DNA of 64,000 bases from an uncultured Treponema sp. (GTDB taxonomy: Bacteria; Spirochaetota; Spirochaetia; Treponematales; Treponemataceae). This document shows positions 25,668 through 34,749 of this stretch, piece by piece. Below the pieces are notes generated by a model. It had not been told where the DNA came from. It made no database searches and saw nothing but the letters and a program-made list of their open reading frames with translations. The first letter of the stretch is position 1, and every line of letters starts with the position of its first letter. Position numbers and translations under genes: made by a program. The stretch lies in assembly GCA_946615905.1 (NCBI GenBank), contig CAMOIE010000012.1, forward strand, positions 28,617 to 92,616. Reading direction: 5' to 3'.

Positions 25668-26690
25668 ATGGAATTTAATACAACTTTTAATGCAGGGGCA
25701 AAAATCAGTCAGGCCGACTCCCAGGCTTTTGAGGAATGCGGAAAAGTTCTTGCGGAATGCAGGTCAGAGGCGGCCAGAAGAATCGCAGGTCAGAAGAATG
25801 TTGTTGACGGAATTCTGACGGCCATGCTTGCCGGTGGACACGTCCTGATTGAGGGTGTTCCCGGACTTGCTAAGACTCTTGCAGCCCGCACCTTTGCTGA
25901 GATTTCAGGCCTTGACTTCAAGCGCATTCAGTTTACCCCAGACTTGCTCCCGGCTGACGTTTCGGGAACTTTAATTTACGAGCATTTTTCCGGTAAATTC
26001 AGCGTGCGAAAAGGACCTGTCTTTACGAACGTCCTTTTGGCTGATGAAATCAACCGTGCGCCCGCGAAAGTCCAGTCGGCCCTGCTTGAGGCTATGGAAG
26101 AAAATCAGGTGACAATCGGCGAGGAAAGCTACAAGCTGCCAGACCCATTCATAGTCCTTGCGACCCAGAACCCGATTGAGCAGGAAGGAACCTACAATCT
26201 TCCAGAGGCCGAGCTTGACCGCTTTTTGCTGAAAATCACCGTTTCCTATCCTACTGCCGAGGACGAGCTTAAAATCGTTTTGTCAGCTGGAAATGCCGGA
26301 CAGATTCCCGTCCGCAGGATTTTTTCCGCAGACTTGCTAAAAAAATGCCGCAGCCTTTTGAATCAAGTTGTCTGTCAGGAAAAACTTGCCGCCTATATTG
26401 TCTCCCTAGTCGGTGCCACAAGACCCGGAAAAGACTCTGCCTCGCTCAAAAGTGACATCTCAAAGTACATTACTTGCGGGGCTTCTCCCCGTGCAGGAAT
26501 TGCCCTCCTTCAATGTGCAAGGGCGAACGCCCTTTTTGCCGGACGCTCCTACGTTCTCCCAGAAGACATTCAGACCGCTGCCCTGCCGGTTTTACGCCAC
26601 CGCCTGGTTCTTTCCTATGAGGCGGCCGCTGACGGTGTTACTAGCGACGAGCTGATTTCCCGTATTTTGTCGATTTTGCCGCTGCCGTAA
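25668..26690 (+). CDS. MoxR-family AAA+ ATPase
   Basis: About 340 residues from ATG 25668. An earlier in-frame ATG (25617) is inside the candidate operator and lacks a ribosome site. GVPGLAKT (Walker A, about 62), LLADEINRAPAKVQSALLEAMEE (Walker B region), ATQNPIEQEGTYNLPEAELDRF (sensor 1 region) are diagnostic of MoxR. First gene of a MoxR-DUF58-Bat locus. MoxR proteins act as chaperones that mature VWA-domain partners, here BatA and BatB. Confidence 0.93.
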   Translation: MEFNTTFNAGAKISQADSQAFEECGKVLAECRSEAARRIAGQKNVVDGILTAMLAGGHVLIEGVPGLAKTLAARTFAEISGLDFKRIQFTPDLLPADVSGTLIYEHFSGKFSVRKGPVFTNVLLADEINRAPAKVQSALLEAMEENQVTIGEESYKLPDPFIVLATQNPIEQEGTYNLPEAELDRFLLKITVSYPTAEDELKIVLSAGNAGQIPVRRIFSADLLKKCRSLLNQVVCQEKLAAYIVSLVGATRPGKDSASLKSDISKYITCGASPRAGIALLQCARANALFAGRSYVLPEDIQTAALPVLRHRLVLSYEAAADGVTSDELISRILSILPLP

Positions 26691-26714
26691 TTTTTGGGGA
26701 AAAACGGTAATTTT

Positions 26715-27620
26715 ATGAAGAATTTTCTGGGCAAAAAAACTTCTCTTCTCGCAAAAAAAGCCGACCTCTTGAGGCTTTCCGCAATTTCAATCGCAGAGTC
26801 GATGAAAAGTGGAAATTTCAAGTCGCTGTACAGGGGACGGGGAATCGAGTTCGAGGATTTGCGCGCATACTTGCCCGGAGACGCAATCAATTCAATCGAC
26901 TGGAACGTTACGGCCCGCATGGGAAGTCCTTTTGTAAAGCAGTACTCCGAAGACCGGGATTTGACCGTGTTTTTTGTTGTTGACCGCTCTCTGTCGATGG
27001 AATCCGGACCCGAAGCTTCCGCACGGGCTAAGACTGCCGCTGAGACCGCCGCTCTTTTGACTTTGGCCGCCATGCACAATCAGAGTTCCGTCGGAGGCGT
27101 TTTTTTTGACGGGAAAATCCGTTTTTCACTTGCCCCAAAAGCCGGATATGACCAGGCGATGCTTCTCCTTTCAAAAATTGACTCTGATATGCCCGGAGAA
27201 AATTTTTTTGAAAGCCCAGGTTCGGATTTGGCGGGAGCCTTGAAAGTCGCTGGAAGACTTTTAAAACACCGTTCCCTTGTTTTTGTGATTTCTGACTTCC
27301 GCACATCTGGCTGGAAAATTCCGCTCGCATCTTTGGCACAAAAGCATGATTTGGTCGCCGTAAAAATCACCTGCCCATCGGACTCGGAATTGCCGTCAAA
27401 TTTGAGCCTGCCTTTTTCTGATTCGGAATCCGGCGCGAGAATGATTCTTCCGACATTCAAGCAGTCATTTAAAATGGCTTGGCGACAGGCTGAGCGCAAC
27501 AGAAGCGAAAACTGGACTTACGAATGTTCCAGGCGGGGCGCGTACACCCTCCAAATTTCAACGGAAGAAGAGCCTGCATTGCGACTTGCGAAGTTTTTTG
27601 GCACAAGGGGAGCAAAATGA
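26715..27620 (+). CDS. DUF58-domain protein of the MoxR-Bat locus
   Basis: About 301 residues from ATG 26715; an in-frame upstream start (26694) is possible. The DUF58 signature is clear: YRGRGIEFEDLRAYLPGDAI (about 45-64), SIDWNVTARMGSPFVKQYSEDRDL, then a VWA-like VVDRSLSMESG with a DxSxS-type metal site. Soluble. Follows moxR by 24 bases and overlaps the next gene by ATGA. Always paired with MoxR; thought to be an adaptor. Confidence 0.92.
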   Translation: MKNFLGKKTSLLAKKADLLRLSAISIAESMKSGNFKSLYRGRGIEFEDLRAYLPGDAINSIDWNVTARMGSPFVKQYSEDRDLTVFFVVDRSLSMESGPEASARAKTAAETAALLTLAAMHNQSSVGGVFFDGKIRFSLAPKAGYDQAMLLLSKIDSDMPGENFFESPGSDLAGALKVAGRLLKHRSLVFVISDFRTSGWKIPLASLAQKHDLVAVKITCPSDSELPSNLSLPFSDSESGARMILPTFKQSFKMAWRQAERNRSENWTYECSRRGAYTLQISTEEEPALRLAKFFGTRGAK

Positions 27621-28678
27621 AAAAATCCCTGATTTGGTTGCCGCTGATTTGTCTTTTTGCAAATTTTCTCTCATTTTCCGCAGAAAATTCCCAGACCGTG
27701 ATTCCGAAGAACGTTTACACTGGAGACACCGCCCAAGTCCGCGTTTTTTTTGAGTCGTCCGTTGATTTGCTTTCGGATGGTGGGGTGGGAAATGGTTCCC
27801 TTGAATTTTCCACAGACTTGCCGGTCTTTCATACGATTTCTGGTGACTGCCTTGTTACTGGAGCCGGAATTGAGCACAACGGAAGCTACTGGTCATTTTG
27901 GCTGAATTTTATTCCTTGGAAGCCTGGTCAAATTTGCTTTCCGGCATTTGATGTCGCCGACTTGATTCACCGGGAAAAAGGTCAGGGGGCTTACGGTTCT
28001 TCTTTTTTGCTGAATGTCAAACCTGTCGAGATTCTGTCGCTTTCTCAAAAAATGAATGTCTCAGAATTGCGGCCACCGGCTTCGCCTCTTTTGCTTCCCG
28101 GAAGCGTCTGGCTAGTTTCTTTGATTGCCGGAGGAATTTTCATTCTTTTGGCTCTTTCTGTCATTTTGCTTTTAAAATTGCCTTCTTTCGTCCTGTTTGT
28201 CCAAGAGGCTAAAAGCGGAAGAAAAATTAAAAGAGCTGTTAAAAAAGCCAGAAAATCCTTGCGACGCCTGCTTCGGGCTAAAAATCTTTCCGACCAGGAT
28301 TTTGCCGCTGGAATTCAAAATATTTTGCGTGAATTTTTGTCGACCCGATTTTCCAGAACTTTTGACAACCTGCCGACTTCCAGACTCGCAGGATTTTTTG
28401 AGGAGCTTACTGGCGAGACCCTTTCTGATAGTCAGGAAGAAGAAATTTTTGACTTGGCAGGAATTTTTACCCGCACGGACTACATCCGCTATGCCCCGAA
28501 TTCCGCTGATTCAAAACGCTTTCCCCAAGAAAATTTTGCGGCGGTCTGTCTGCCGGGCGAGCGTGAAAAACTTGCGGAAAAATCCCGTCTCCTTATTTTT
28601 GCCCTCTCAAGGACGGAAAAGAGCGATGAGAAATCCGAAAAATCCGTGAAAAAGGAGGAAGAAAGTGCCGTCGTTTGA
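27617..28678 (+). CDS. Membrane protein of the Bat locus (BatX/DUF4381-like)
   Basis: 353 residues. Start at ATG 27617 follows AAGGGGAG and overlaps the DUF58 stop. A signal peptide (to about SAENS), a beta-rich periplasmic part (25-165), one membrane span (about 172-194) and a basic cytosolic domain with AKKARKSLRRL and a four-helix region. The size and position match the extra membrane protein of spirochaete bat operons; sequence similarity could not be tested. An acidic/lysine-rich tail ends it. Confidence 0.65.
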   Translation: MKKSLIWLPLICLFANFLSFSAENSQTVIPKNVYTGDTAQVRVFFESSVDLLSDGGVGNGSLEFSTDLPVFHTISGDCLVTGAGIEHNGSYWSFWLNFIPWKPGQICFPAFDVADLIHREKGQGAYGSSFLLNVKPVEILSLSQKMNVSELRPPASPLLLPGSVWLVSLIAGGIFILLALSVILLLKLPSFVLFVQEAKSGRKIKRAVKKARKSLRRLLRAKNLSDQDFAAGIQNILREFLSTRFSRTFDNLPTSRLAGFFEELTGETLSDSQEEEIFDLAGIFTRTDYIRYAPNSADSKRFPQENFAAVCLPGEREKLAEKSRLLIFALSRTEKSDEKSEKSVKKEEESAVV

Positions 28679-29666
28679 AAATCCCGCAGCCTTCCTCTTG
28701 CTGCTGGCCTTTCCGCTGATTTTTATTCTCCGTACACTGGGATTTTTGGAAAAGCCCTCTTTCAACCTGACTCTTTCTGACTGGAATGGGCAGACATTTG
28801 CCTTTTCCGGCGGATTTTTTAAAGTCGTCTCCCTTATCGGAAGATTTTTTCTCTCGCTTTCATTCGTCTTTATAATTCTGGCGGCCGCTGACCCTGTGAT
28901 TCACCGCGACGAAAAAGTCTACACTTCAAAAGGTGCGGAAATTCTTTTCGTCCTCGACATCAGTCCTTCTATGGCCGCAAAGGACACCGCCAACATGACC
29001 AGACTTGACGCTGCCCGAACTGGAATCAAGACTTTGCTTGCAGAGAACAAGGGGGCTTCCTTCGGACTTGTCGCAATGGCAAGCGAGGCAGCTTCTGTTG
29101 TTCCGCCGACAAGTGATTCCGATGCTTTCTTGAAAAGACTTGATTCTCTTGTAATCGGCTCCCTTGGCGAAGGCTCTGCAATCGGAACGGGACTTTCCTC
29201 CGCAGTCTACCACTTGTCGTCATCTTCCGCGCCAAAAAAATGCATAATTTTGATTACGGACGGAGAGAATAACGCGGGGGCTGTCCATCCGCAGACTGCC
29301 GCCAGCCTTGCCTACGAAAAGGGCATCTCTCTTTTTGTCTGGGGAATCGGCTCTTCCGGTTCTGCCCCGATTGAATACGTCGACCCGAAATCCGGCAAAG
29401 TCCGCTCCGGCTACTATGACTCTGAATTCGACTCCCGCCCCTTGGAAGAATTGGCGTTAAAGTCAGGGGGAAAATACTTTGACGTAGCCACGACCGAGGC
29501 TCTTTCCGCCGCAATCAGCGAAGTTTCAAGAAGTCAGGCTTCAAATCAGTCATTTTTTATACGGCCCGCAGGAACTTCCCTTTATGAGCGATTTTTGCTG
29601 GTCGCTGTGATTTTATTTATTTTTTCAGAATTTTTGCTCAGAGTCGTAAACAGGGAGGTCTTTTAA
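28665..29666 (+). CDS. batA: BatA-like VWA-domain membrane protein
   Basis: 333 residues from GTG 28665, which has AAGGAGG 7 bases upstream and overlaps the previous gene by 14 bases. Two N-terminal membrane spans, a periplasmic VWA domain with an intact MIDAS (VLDISPSMAAKD at about 105, then TDGENNAG) and a C-terminal span. Role: aerotolerance/envelope stress complex with BatB and MoxR. Its stop overlaps the batB start (TAATG). Confidence 0.9.
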   Translation: MPSFENPAAFLLLLAFPLIFILRTLGFLEKPSFNLTLSDWNGQTFAFSGGFFKVVSLIGRFFLSLSFVFIILAAADPVIHRDEKVYTSKGAEILFVLDISPSMAAKDTANMTRLDAARTGIKTLLAENKGASFGLVAMASEAASVVPPTSDSDAFLKRLDSLVIGSLGEGSAIGTGLSSAVYHLSSSSAPKKCIILITDGENNAGAVHPQTAASLAYEKGISLFVWGIGSSGSAPIEYVDPKSGKVRSGYYDSEFDSRPLEELALKSGGKYFDVATTEALSAAISEVSRSQASNQSFFIRPAGTSLYERFLLVAVILFIFSEFLLRVVNREVF

Positions 29667-31303
29667 TGTCTTATTTGAATTTGATTGAACGTCCCTATGC
29701 GCTATTTTTCCTTCTTTTGCTTATTCCTTCCTTTATTTTGACTTTTGCCCGCTACAGGCAGCTTGGACTTTTTATATCGGCGCAAGATGAATCGAAAGGT
29801 GGGCGAAAGGCCAGAAAATCATTTTGGCTGACTTATATTTTCAGGACTTTGGCATGGATTTTTCTAGTTCTTTCTTTCGCAGGAATTTCTATCGGCGAAA
29901 AAACTGTTCCCGTTCAAAAATCTTCAGATGCCGTCGCCCTTGTCTTTGACATTTCTTACTCGATGTCTGCCCGTGACTCAATCGGAGGACTTTCCCGTCT
30001 TAAGGCTGAGCAGGCTTATGCCAGTCGTCTTGTTGACTTGATGGAAGGCGTTTCCGTTTCGATTGTTTTTGCGAAAGGGTCAGGATTTTTGGCCGTCCCG
30101 CTTACGGAAGACCGCATGACTTTGAATAATTCAATTGCCCGTCTTTCTCCCGACCTGATGACTTCTGCTGGTTCTTCAATCGGTGGCGGAATAAAATGTG
30201 CTTTGGCTTCTTTTCCTGAGGCATCTTCTCAGGCTGAACGAATCTGGGTTTTCACCGATGGGGACGAAACTGATTCTTCTCTTGCCGAGGCTTTGGAAGC
30301 CGCAGCCCGTTACTCAATCCCAGTGACTTTAATCGGTTTTGGCGGCGCAACTCCTGTTGAAATTACGGCAGGGGACGGCAAGACTAAAGTTTCAACCCGT
30401 CTTCAGGCTGAAAATTTAATCGATGCGGCTGCCCGTGCGAACAAAAAAAAGCTGATTTCTATTAACGGCTCTTTTTCTTCGGATGACTTTGTTTCCTATA
30501 TTGCGGCCGACTCCGAGTCTTCCGCCTACACTTTGCTAAAGCAGCTTAAAAAAAATCAGCAGGAAGGAATGACTATCGCCTATGAAACAAAGCCTGTTCC
30601 CCGCCACACGCTTTTTGCAATTTTGGCGGCGGCCTGTGCCCTTGTCTCGGTTTTTCTCTGTGAATTCTCAACATCAAACGCAAGATTCAGAAAAATCGCC
30701 AGAAAGTCTGCCGGCCTTCTTGTTTTCGCAGCGATTCTCTCTTCCTGCTCAAATAAAAATACGGAAAAAATGGAAGTTTTAGCAGGTTCTTGGGCGTTCA
30801 GTCAGGGAAAAAATCAGGAGGCGACCGCGAATTTCTTGAGGGCTTACAATTCTTCCCTTGGGCGCAGTGACTTGGATTTTCAGGCCTTTGCCTCTTTCGA
30901 TTTGGCGGCAACTTACATAGCTCAGGAAGAATTCGACGCGGCCTTGAGCCGACTTGAAAAAGTCCCTGGCAATTCGCCTGGCAGACTTTTGAGTGCGACC
31001 CATTACAACCGAGGCGTGATTTTTGCCCGCCGGGGAAAGTATTCTCTTGCGGCTGAGGAATTCAAAAAAGCGGTTTTGGCAGACAGCTCGAATGTTGACG
31101 CTCGGCTGAACCTTGAATTTTGCCTCCGCCAGCAGGAAGAGGTTCCGGCAAAAGAAGGAGAGCGGGAAATGTCCGCCGTCAGCGAGGAAAAGGACACTAA
31201 ATCCCTTGAGGAAGCCGTATTCAATTTGATAAAAGAAGAGGAAGGAAAGCAATGGCAAAAACTGGATTCTGGAAAACGGGACGAAGCCGTTATCGATTAC
31301 TGA
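29666..31303 (+). CDS. batB: BatB-BatC fusion: VWA membrane protein with TPR tail
   Basis: 545 residues. N-terminal membrane spans and a VWA domain (VFDISYSMSARDS at about 92, then FTDGDETDSS) are followed by a membrane span (about 315-332), a lipobox-like AAILSSCSN at about 350, and a TPR region (about 370-490: AFSQGKNQEATANFLRAYN, HYNRGVIFARRGKYSLAAEEFKKAV). The TPR segment matches BatC of other bat operons, so the two appear fused, with an internal hydrophobic stretch between. Overlaps batD by 52 bases. Confidence 0.85.
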   Translation: MSYLNLIERPYALFFLLLLIPSFILTFARYRQLGLFISAQDESKGGRKARKSFWLTYIFRTLAWIFLVLSFAGISIGEKTVPVQKSSDAVALVFDISYSMSARDSIGGLSRLKAEQAYASRLVDLMEGVSVSIVFAKGSGFLAVPLTEDRMTLNNSIARLSPDLMTSAGSSIGGGIKCALASFPEASSQAERIWVFTDGDETDSSLAEALEAAARYSIPVTLIGFGGATPVEITAGDGKTKVSTRLQAENLIDAAARANKKKLISINGSFSSDDFVSYIAADSESSAYTLLKQLKKNQQEGMTIAYETKPVPRHTLFAILAAACALVSVFLCEFSTSNARFRKIARKSAGLLVFAAILSSCSNKNTEKMEVLAGSWAFSQGKNQEATANFLRAYNSSLGRSDLDFQAFASFDLAATYIAQEEFDAALSRLEKVPGNSPGRLLSATHYNRGVIFARRGKYSLAAEEFKKAVLADSSNVDARLNLEFCLRQQEEVPAKEGEREMSAVSEEKDTKSLEEAVFNLIKEEEGKQWQKLDSGKRDEAVIDY

Positions 31304-32655
31304 TTTGCTCATTTATTTTGCTTTTATCTGCAAATTTTGGAGCCGTCGCAGGAGTCTCAAAGGAAGTCGCCGCTGGACTTTTGATAAAGGCTGACTCTGA
31401 CTATTTTTTCACAGGCATGGAGAATTCCTGCACTCTGGAAATTCCGGGGCTTTCCCCGTCAGAAATCGGGCAGACGGAGCTTCCTATTTTTCCTGCGGGA
31501 ACCCAGTTGATTTCTTTAAAAAAAGAGGAATTTTTACAGGATGGTTCCAGTAAGACTGGAACCCGCTTTCATTTTTGGTTCTCTTTTACCGGCAGCGGAG
31601 AATTTGCCCCTGACCCCTTCACTGTGAAAATCGGCTGGAAGACTTATAAAATTCCTTTTGAAAAAGTCACCGTCTTTGAAAATCCCTCGACAATCATGCC
31701 GCAGATGAAGATTGAATTTCCGGGGAAGGACGCTGAGCAAAAGAACGGTGTGAAAGTTTTTCACGCTGATGTCGGGGAAAAAATCCGCCTCAACGTGAAT
31801 CTCTGCTATTTTGTCCAGATTATGAATTTTAAGTGGACGATTCCGGCTGACTCGATTTTCAAGCAGACAGGACGTTTTTCTGCCTTGGATTTGACTTCTC
31901 CCCGCTCGTCTGAATTTTCCCCGGAAGCAGTCCCTGTCGCGACTTTTTTGTGGCAGCCCCTTGTCAAAGGTGAATATTCATCGCCCGCCTTTGAGCTGAC
32001 CGCCACGGCCTACAACGGCTCCAGAATTAAAGTTCCACTTCCTCTTTTTAAAGTCATCGTCTCTGAGCGAAAACTCGTTGCAACGCTTTCTCAAGAAAAA
32101 TCTGGCGAGTCACTTTTGAATTCAGCCTTTACGGAAATTCAGGAGACTCTTCCAAGTCAAAATGAAAAAGCGGAGCTTTCACTCGACGATTGCAAAAAAC
32201 TTGTCCAGCTGAGGGCAGATGAACGCCACGCCTTGCCATTTTCGTCCGCCCGCCAGCTTCGCCGCCAAAAGGAAGCCTACTTTGGAATTGAAAGCTCTGC
32301 AAACGAGGCTCAGATTTTTCCCTGTTTCCTTTTTGCACTTTTGGCATTTATATTTTTGCTTGTCGCCCTGATTTTCTTGTTTTTCAAGAAATACCGCCGT
32401 GCCGTGACATCTTTCTTTTTGACTTTGGCGGCCTTTGCCGGTTTTTTAGTCTTTTTTTACAAGGCTTCCGCTGATTTTGCCCTTTGCTACGGCGGAAAAA
32501 TTTCTCCGGTTCCAGAGGAAGAGTCCTCCGTGTTCAGGAATCTTGCCTCAGGGGAGCGCGTGAAAATTTTGGAAAGGGCTGGAAACTGGGTTTACGTTTC
32601 TGCGGCTGGCGAGCATGGCTGGGTTTTAAGCGAAAATATTTTTGAGATTAAGTGA
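31252..32655 (+). CDS. batD: BatD-like protein with C-terminal SH3-type domain
   Basis: 467 residues. Start at 31252 (GGAAGG upstream), 52 bases inside batB. Signal segment LLICSFILLLSANFGAVAG, a beta-sandwich periplasmic region (ENSCTLEIPGLSP, then FKWTIPADSIF), two membrane spans (about 360-380 and 387-405) and a C-terminal SH3-like module (VFRNLASGERVKILERAGNWVYV, about 425-467), predicted to face the periplasm. BatD proteins lack the SH3 in many species. Last gene of the operon; Smr follows 22 bases later. Confidence 0.8.
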   Translation: MAKTGFWKTGRSRYRLLICSFILLLSANFGAVAGVSKEVAAGLLIKADSDYFFTGMENSCTLEIPGLSPSEIGQTELPIFPAGTQLISLKKEEFLQDGSSKTGTRFHFWFSFTGSGEFAPDPFTVKIGWKTYKIPFEKVTVFENPSTIMPQMKIEFPGKDAEQKNGVKVFHADVGEKIRLNVNLCYFVQIMNFKWTIPADSIFKQTGRFSALDLTSPRSSEFSPEAVPVATFLWQPLVKGEYSSPAFELTATAYNGSRIKVPLPLFKVIVSERKLVATLSQEKSGESLLNSAFTEIQETLPSQNEKAELSLDDCKKLVQLRADERHALPFSSARQLRRQKEAYFGIESSANEAQIFPCFLFALLAFIFLLVALIFLFFKKYRRAVTSFFLTLAAFAGFLVFFYKASADFALCYGGKISPVPEEESSVFRNLASGERVKILERAGNWVYVSAAGEHGWVLSENIFEIK

Positions 32656-32677
32656 ATTTTTATAAACGGAGAAAATT

Positions 32678-33259
32678 ATGAATTTTGCTGATATTTTGGA
32701 CCAGTGGGACGACTTACAAAAGTCAGAGCGGGTGAACAAACGCAAAAATGTGGAGAAAAAGCCCCAGGTTTCCCACAAAAAGGCCAATGCCCCCACAAAA
32801 GAAGAGAAGAAAATGGCCTTGGCTTTGAAAAAATCCCGCCTTTCCCCCGAAGAGCAGATGGAAGAAGAGTCAAAAGTCAAGATTAATCCGATGGAAGCCT
32901 GGCTTCGCCGTTACGGCACTGTTGACAAAGACAAGCTCAACGACGAATACGAGGAAAACAACCGTATGCGTTCACGGGAATACTTGAAAAATCTCCGTGC
33001 TGAGGCTCGTCTTGATTTGCACGGCCTTACCCGCGACGAGGCTTGGGGGCGGCTCACGGAATTCACGAATGACGCAATCCGAAGGGGATTTAAAAAAGTC
33101 GAATTCGTCCACGGCAAGGGAATCCACAGCCACGGGACTGACCCTGTTCTCGGCGAGACCGTCAGGACTTTTATCGAGCAGAATCCCCACTTGGGAACTT
33201 CCGGCCACCCGGACAAAAATCACGGCGGAACAGGAGTCACATGGGTTTTGTTGAAATAG
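32678..33259 (+). CDS. Smr/MutS2-type domain protein
   Basis: 193 residues. A charged N-terminal half with lysine-rich stretches precedes a C-terminal Smr domain: LDLHGLTRDEAWGRL (about 110-124), VEFVHGKGIHSHGTDP (about 143-158). Stand-alone Smr proteins are nucleases or nucleic-acid binding; recent work links them to collided ribosomes. A GGAG site precedes the ATG; possibly co-transcribed with bat genes. Confidence 0.9.
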   Translation: MNFADILDQWDDLQKSERVNKRKNVEKKPQVSHKKANAPTKEEKKMALALKKSRLSPEEQMEEESKVKINPMEAWLRRYGTVDKDKLNDEYEENNRMRSREYLKNLRAEARLDLHGLTRDEAWGRLTEFTNDAIRRGFKKVEFVHGKGIHSHGTDPVLGETVRTFIEQNPHLGTSGHPDKNHGGTGVTWVLLK

Positions 33260-33351
33260 CACCTTGCTTCGTATAATCTTCTGTTTTAAAGTTGTAACGT
33301 AAGGGCTTTTTGAGTATTGTTTAAATAGATTCACACGAGGAGTTTTGCCGC

Positions 33352-34005
33352 ATGAATGAAGATTTGTATCAGCTTTTAGGACTTTCAAAAACTGCGACTG
33401 CCGATGAGATAAAAAAGGCATACCGCAAACTTGCGCTCAAGTATCATCCGGACCGGAATCCGGGCGACAAGGCTGCGGAAGAAAAATTCAAGCAGATTAC
33501 AGCGGCCTATGAAGTCCTCGGTGACGAGAACAAACGCCGCCAGTACGACATGTACGGCTCTTCCTCTCAGAATTCTTATGGAAATCAGCAGGGCTCTTAC
33601 GGCAACTGGAACGGAAATCCTTTTGGCGGCTGGGAGCGAAGCTGGGGCAACTGGCAGAACGCGGACTTCGGCTCCAAAAACTGGAATCAGAACTCATCCT
33701 CTGATGATGACCCATATTCTGATTGGGCAGGTTCTACATTCGGCGGGAGAACTTACAGGACTTACACTTACCGGCCTTTTTCCGAAAAAAAACTCACCCG
33801 GACGGAATACATTTATCTTTTTGTAAAACGCCTGCTGCTTACGGTTTTTGGCTTTTATGTCCTGAGATATATGGGACATTCCATGCTTTTCTTTATATTT
33901 CCCCTGCTTCCTCTTGGGGCTGTCGCCGCTATGGGAGTCGGGATTTCCGGCATGATTCGGGCTGTAAAAGGAATCTTCGCCCCGGTAGAATCTTCCGGGA
34001 AATAA
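33352..34005 (+). CDS. DnaJ-domain membrane protein
   Basis: 217 residues. J-domain at the N-terminus ([23 protein letters not shown] in [12 protein letters not shown] at about 31-33), then an asparagine/glycine/serine/tryptophan-rich linker (75-125) and two C-terminal membrane spans (about 158-205). Lacks the zinc finger and substrate domains of DnaJ, so it is a membrane-tethered Hsp70 co-chaperone. GAGGAG upstream. Confidence 0.88.
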   Translation: MNEDLYQLLGLSKTATADEIKKAYRKLALKYHPDRNPGDKAAEEKFKQITAAYEVLGDENKRRQYDMYGSSSQNSYGNQQGSYGNWNGNPFGGWERSWGNWQNADFGSKNWNQNSSSDDDPYSDWAGSTFGGRTYRTYTYRPFSEKKLTRTEYIYLFVKRLLLTVFGFYVLRYMGHSMLFFIFPLLPLGAVAAMGVGISGMIRAVKGIFAPVESSGK

Positions 34006-34012
34006 AAAAAAA

Positions 34013-34033
34013 CCGTCCTCGATTTTAGGACGG
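34013..34033 (-). terminator. Terminator of infA, shared with the convergent dnaJ-like gene
   Basis: CCGTCCT/AGGACGG stem with a 7-base loop, followed on the minus strand by nine T residues. Confidence 0.85.
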
Positions 34034-34054
34034 CTTTGAAAAGTTGAAAGAAAA

Positions 34055-34276
34055 CTAGCGTTCGCGGAAAATTATGCGCCCGCGGTTCAAATCATAGGGT
34101 GAAAGGGCAACTTTTACGCTGTCACCGGGAACAATCCTGATGTAGTGCTTGCGCATTTTGCCTGAAAGATGCGCCATAATCACGTGTCCGCCATTTTTCA
34201 GCTCGACGCGGAACATTGTGTTCGGCAGGGCTTCCTTTACGATGCCTTCAACTTCAATCGCTTCCTCTTTAGCCAC
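34055..34276 (-). CDS. infA: Translation initiation factor IF-1
   Basis: 73 residues, normal length; an OB fold with the family's [35 protein letters not shown] and [14 protein letters not shown] motifs. Occupies the 30S A site during initiation. GGAGG precedes the ATG. Not in a ribosomal-protein operon here. Confidence 0.96.
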   Translation of the reverse strand: MAKEEAIEVEGIVKEALPNTMFRVELKNGGHVIMAHLSGKMRKHYIRIVPGDSVKVALSPYDLNRGRIIFRER

Positions 34277-34387
34277 GATTCCTCCAAAAAAGTAAACAAC
34301 ACGAAAATTTAAGTTGTTTTTTCAGAATTTTATGTATATATTATTATCTAATTATCAAATAACTTTGTCAACAAAGGGGATTTCATC

Positions 34388-34744
34388 ATGGAAAAAGAAT
34401 TTATCGAAAAAATGCAGGCAAAACTCATCGAGCAGCGCAATAAAATTTTAGCTTCTGCCGCCTCACAGAACAGCGACTTAAAGAAAATCGTTGAGAATGT
34501 CGAGACTGGCGATGTCGTTGACCAGGCTTCCGACGTTGTTGACGGACAGCTTCTTGAGTCAGTCGGAGCGGCGAACGCGAACCGTCTCACGATGATTTCA
34601 AATGCCCTCGACAGAATCCGCCAGGGAACCTACGGAAAATGCCTTTCTTGCGGAAAAGACATCCCAGAAGAGCGTCTTGAGTCTGTTCCTGAGGCCTTTT
34701 TGTGCATCGCGTGCAAAAGCCGTGAGGAATTGCGCAACCGCTAA
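34388..34744 (+). CDS. dksA: DksA/TraR-family zinc-finger protein
   Basis: 118 residues: an N-terminal coiled coil, a central acidic VVDQASDVVDGQ segment, then a four-cysteine zinc finger (CLSCGKDIPEERLESVPEAFLCIAC compacted as CxxC...CxxC at about 83-106). Binds the RNA polymerase secondary channel. AAGGGG precedes the ATG. It is divergent from infA. Confidence 0.9.
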   Translation: MEKEFIEKMQAKLIEQRNKILASAASQNSDLKKIVENVETGDVVDQASDVVDGQLLESVGAANANRLTMISNALDRIRQGTYGKCLSCGKDIPEERLESVPEAFLCIACKSREELRNR

Positions 34745-34749
34745 TATTT

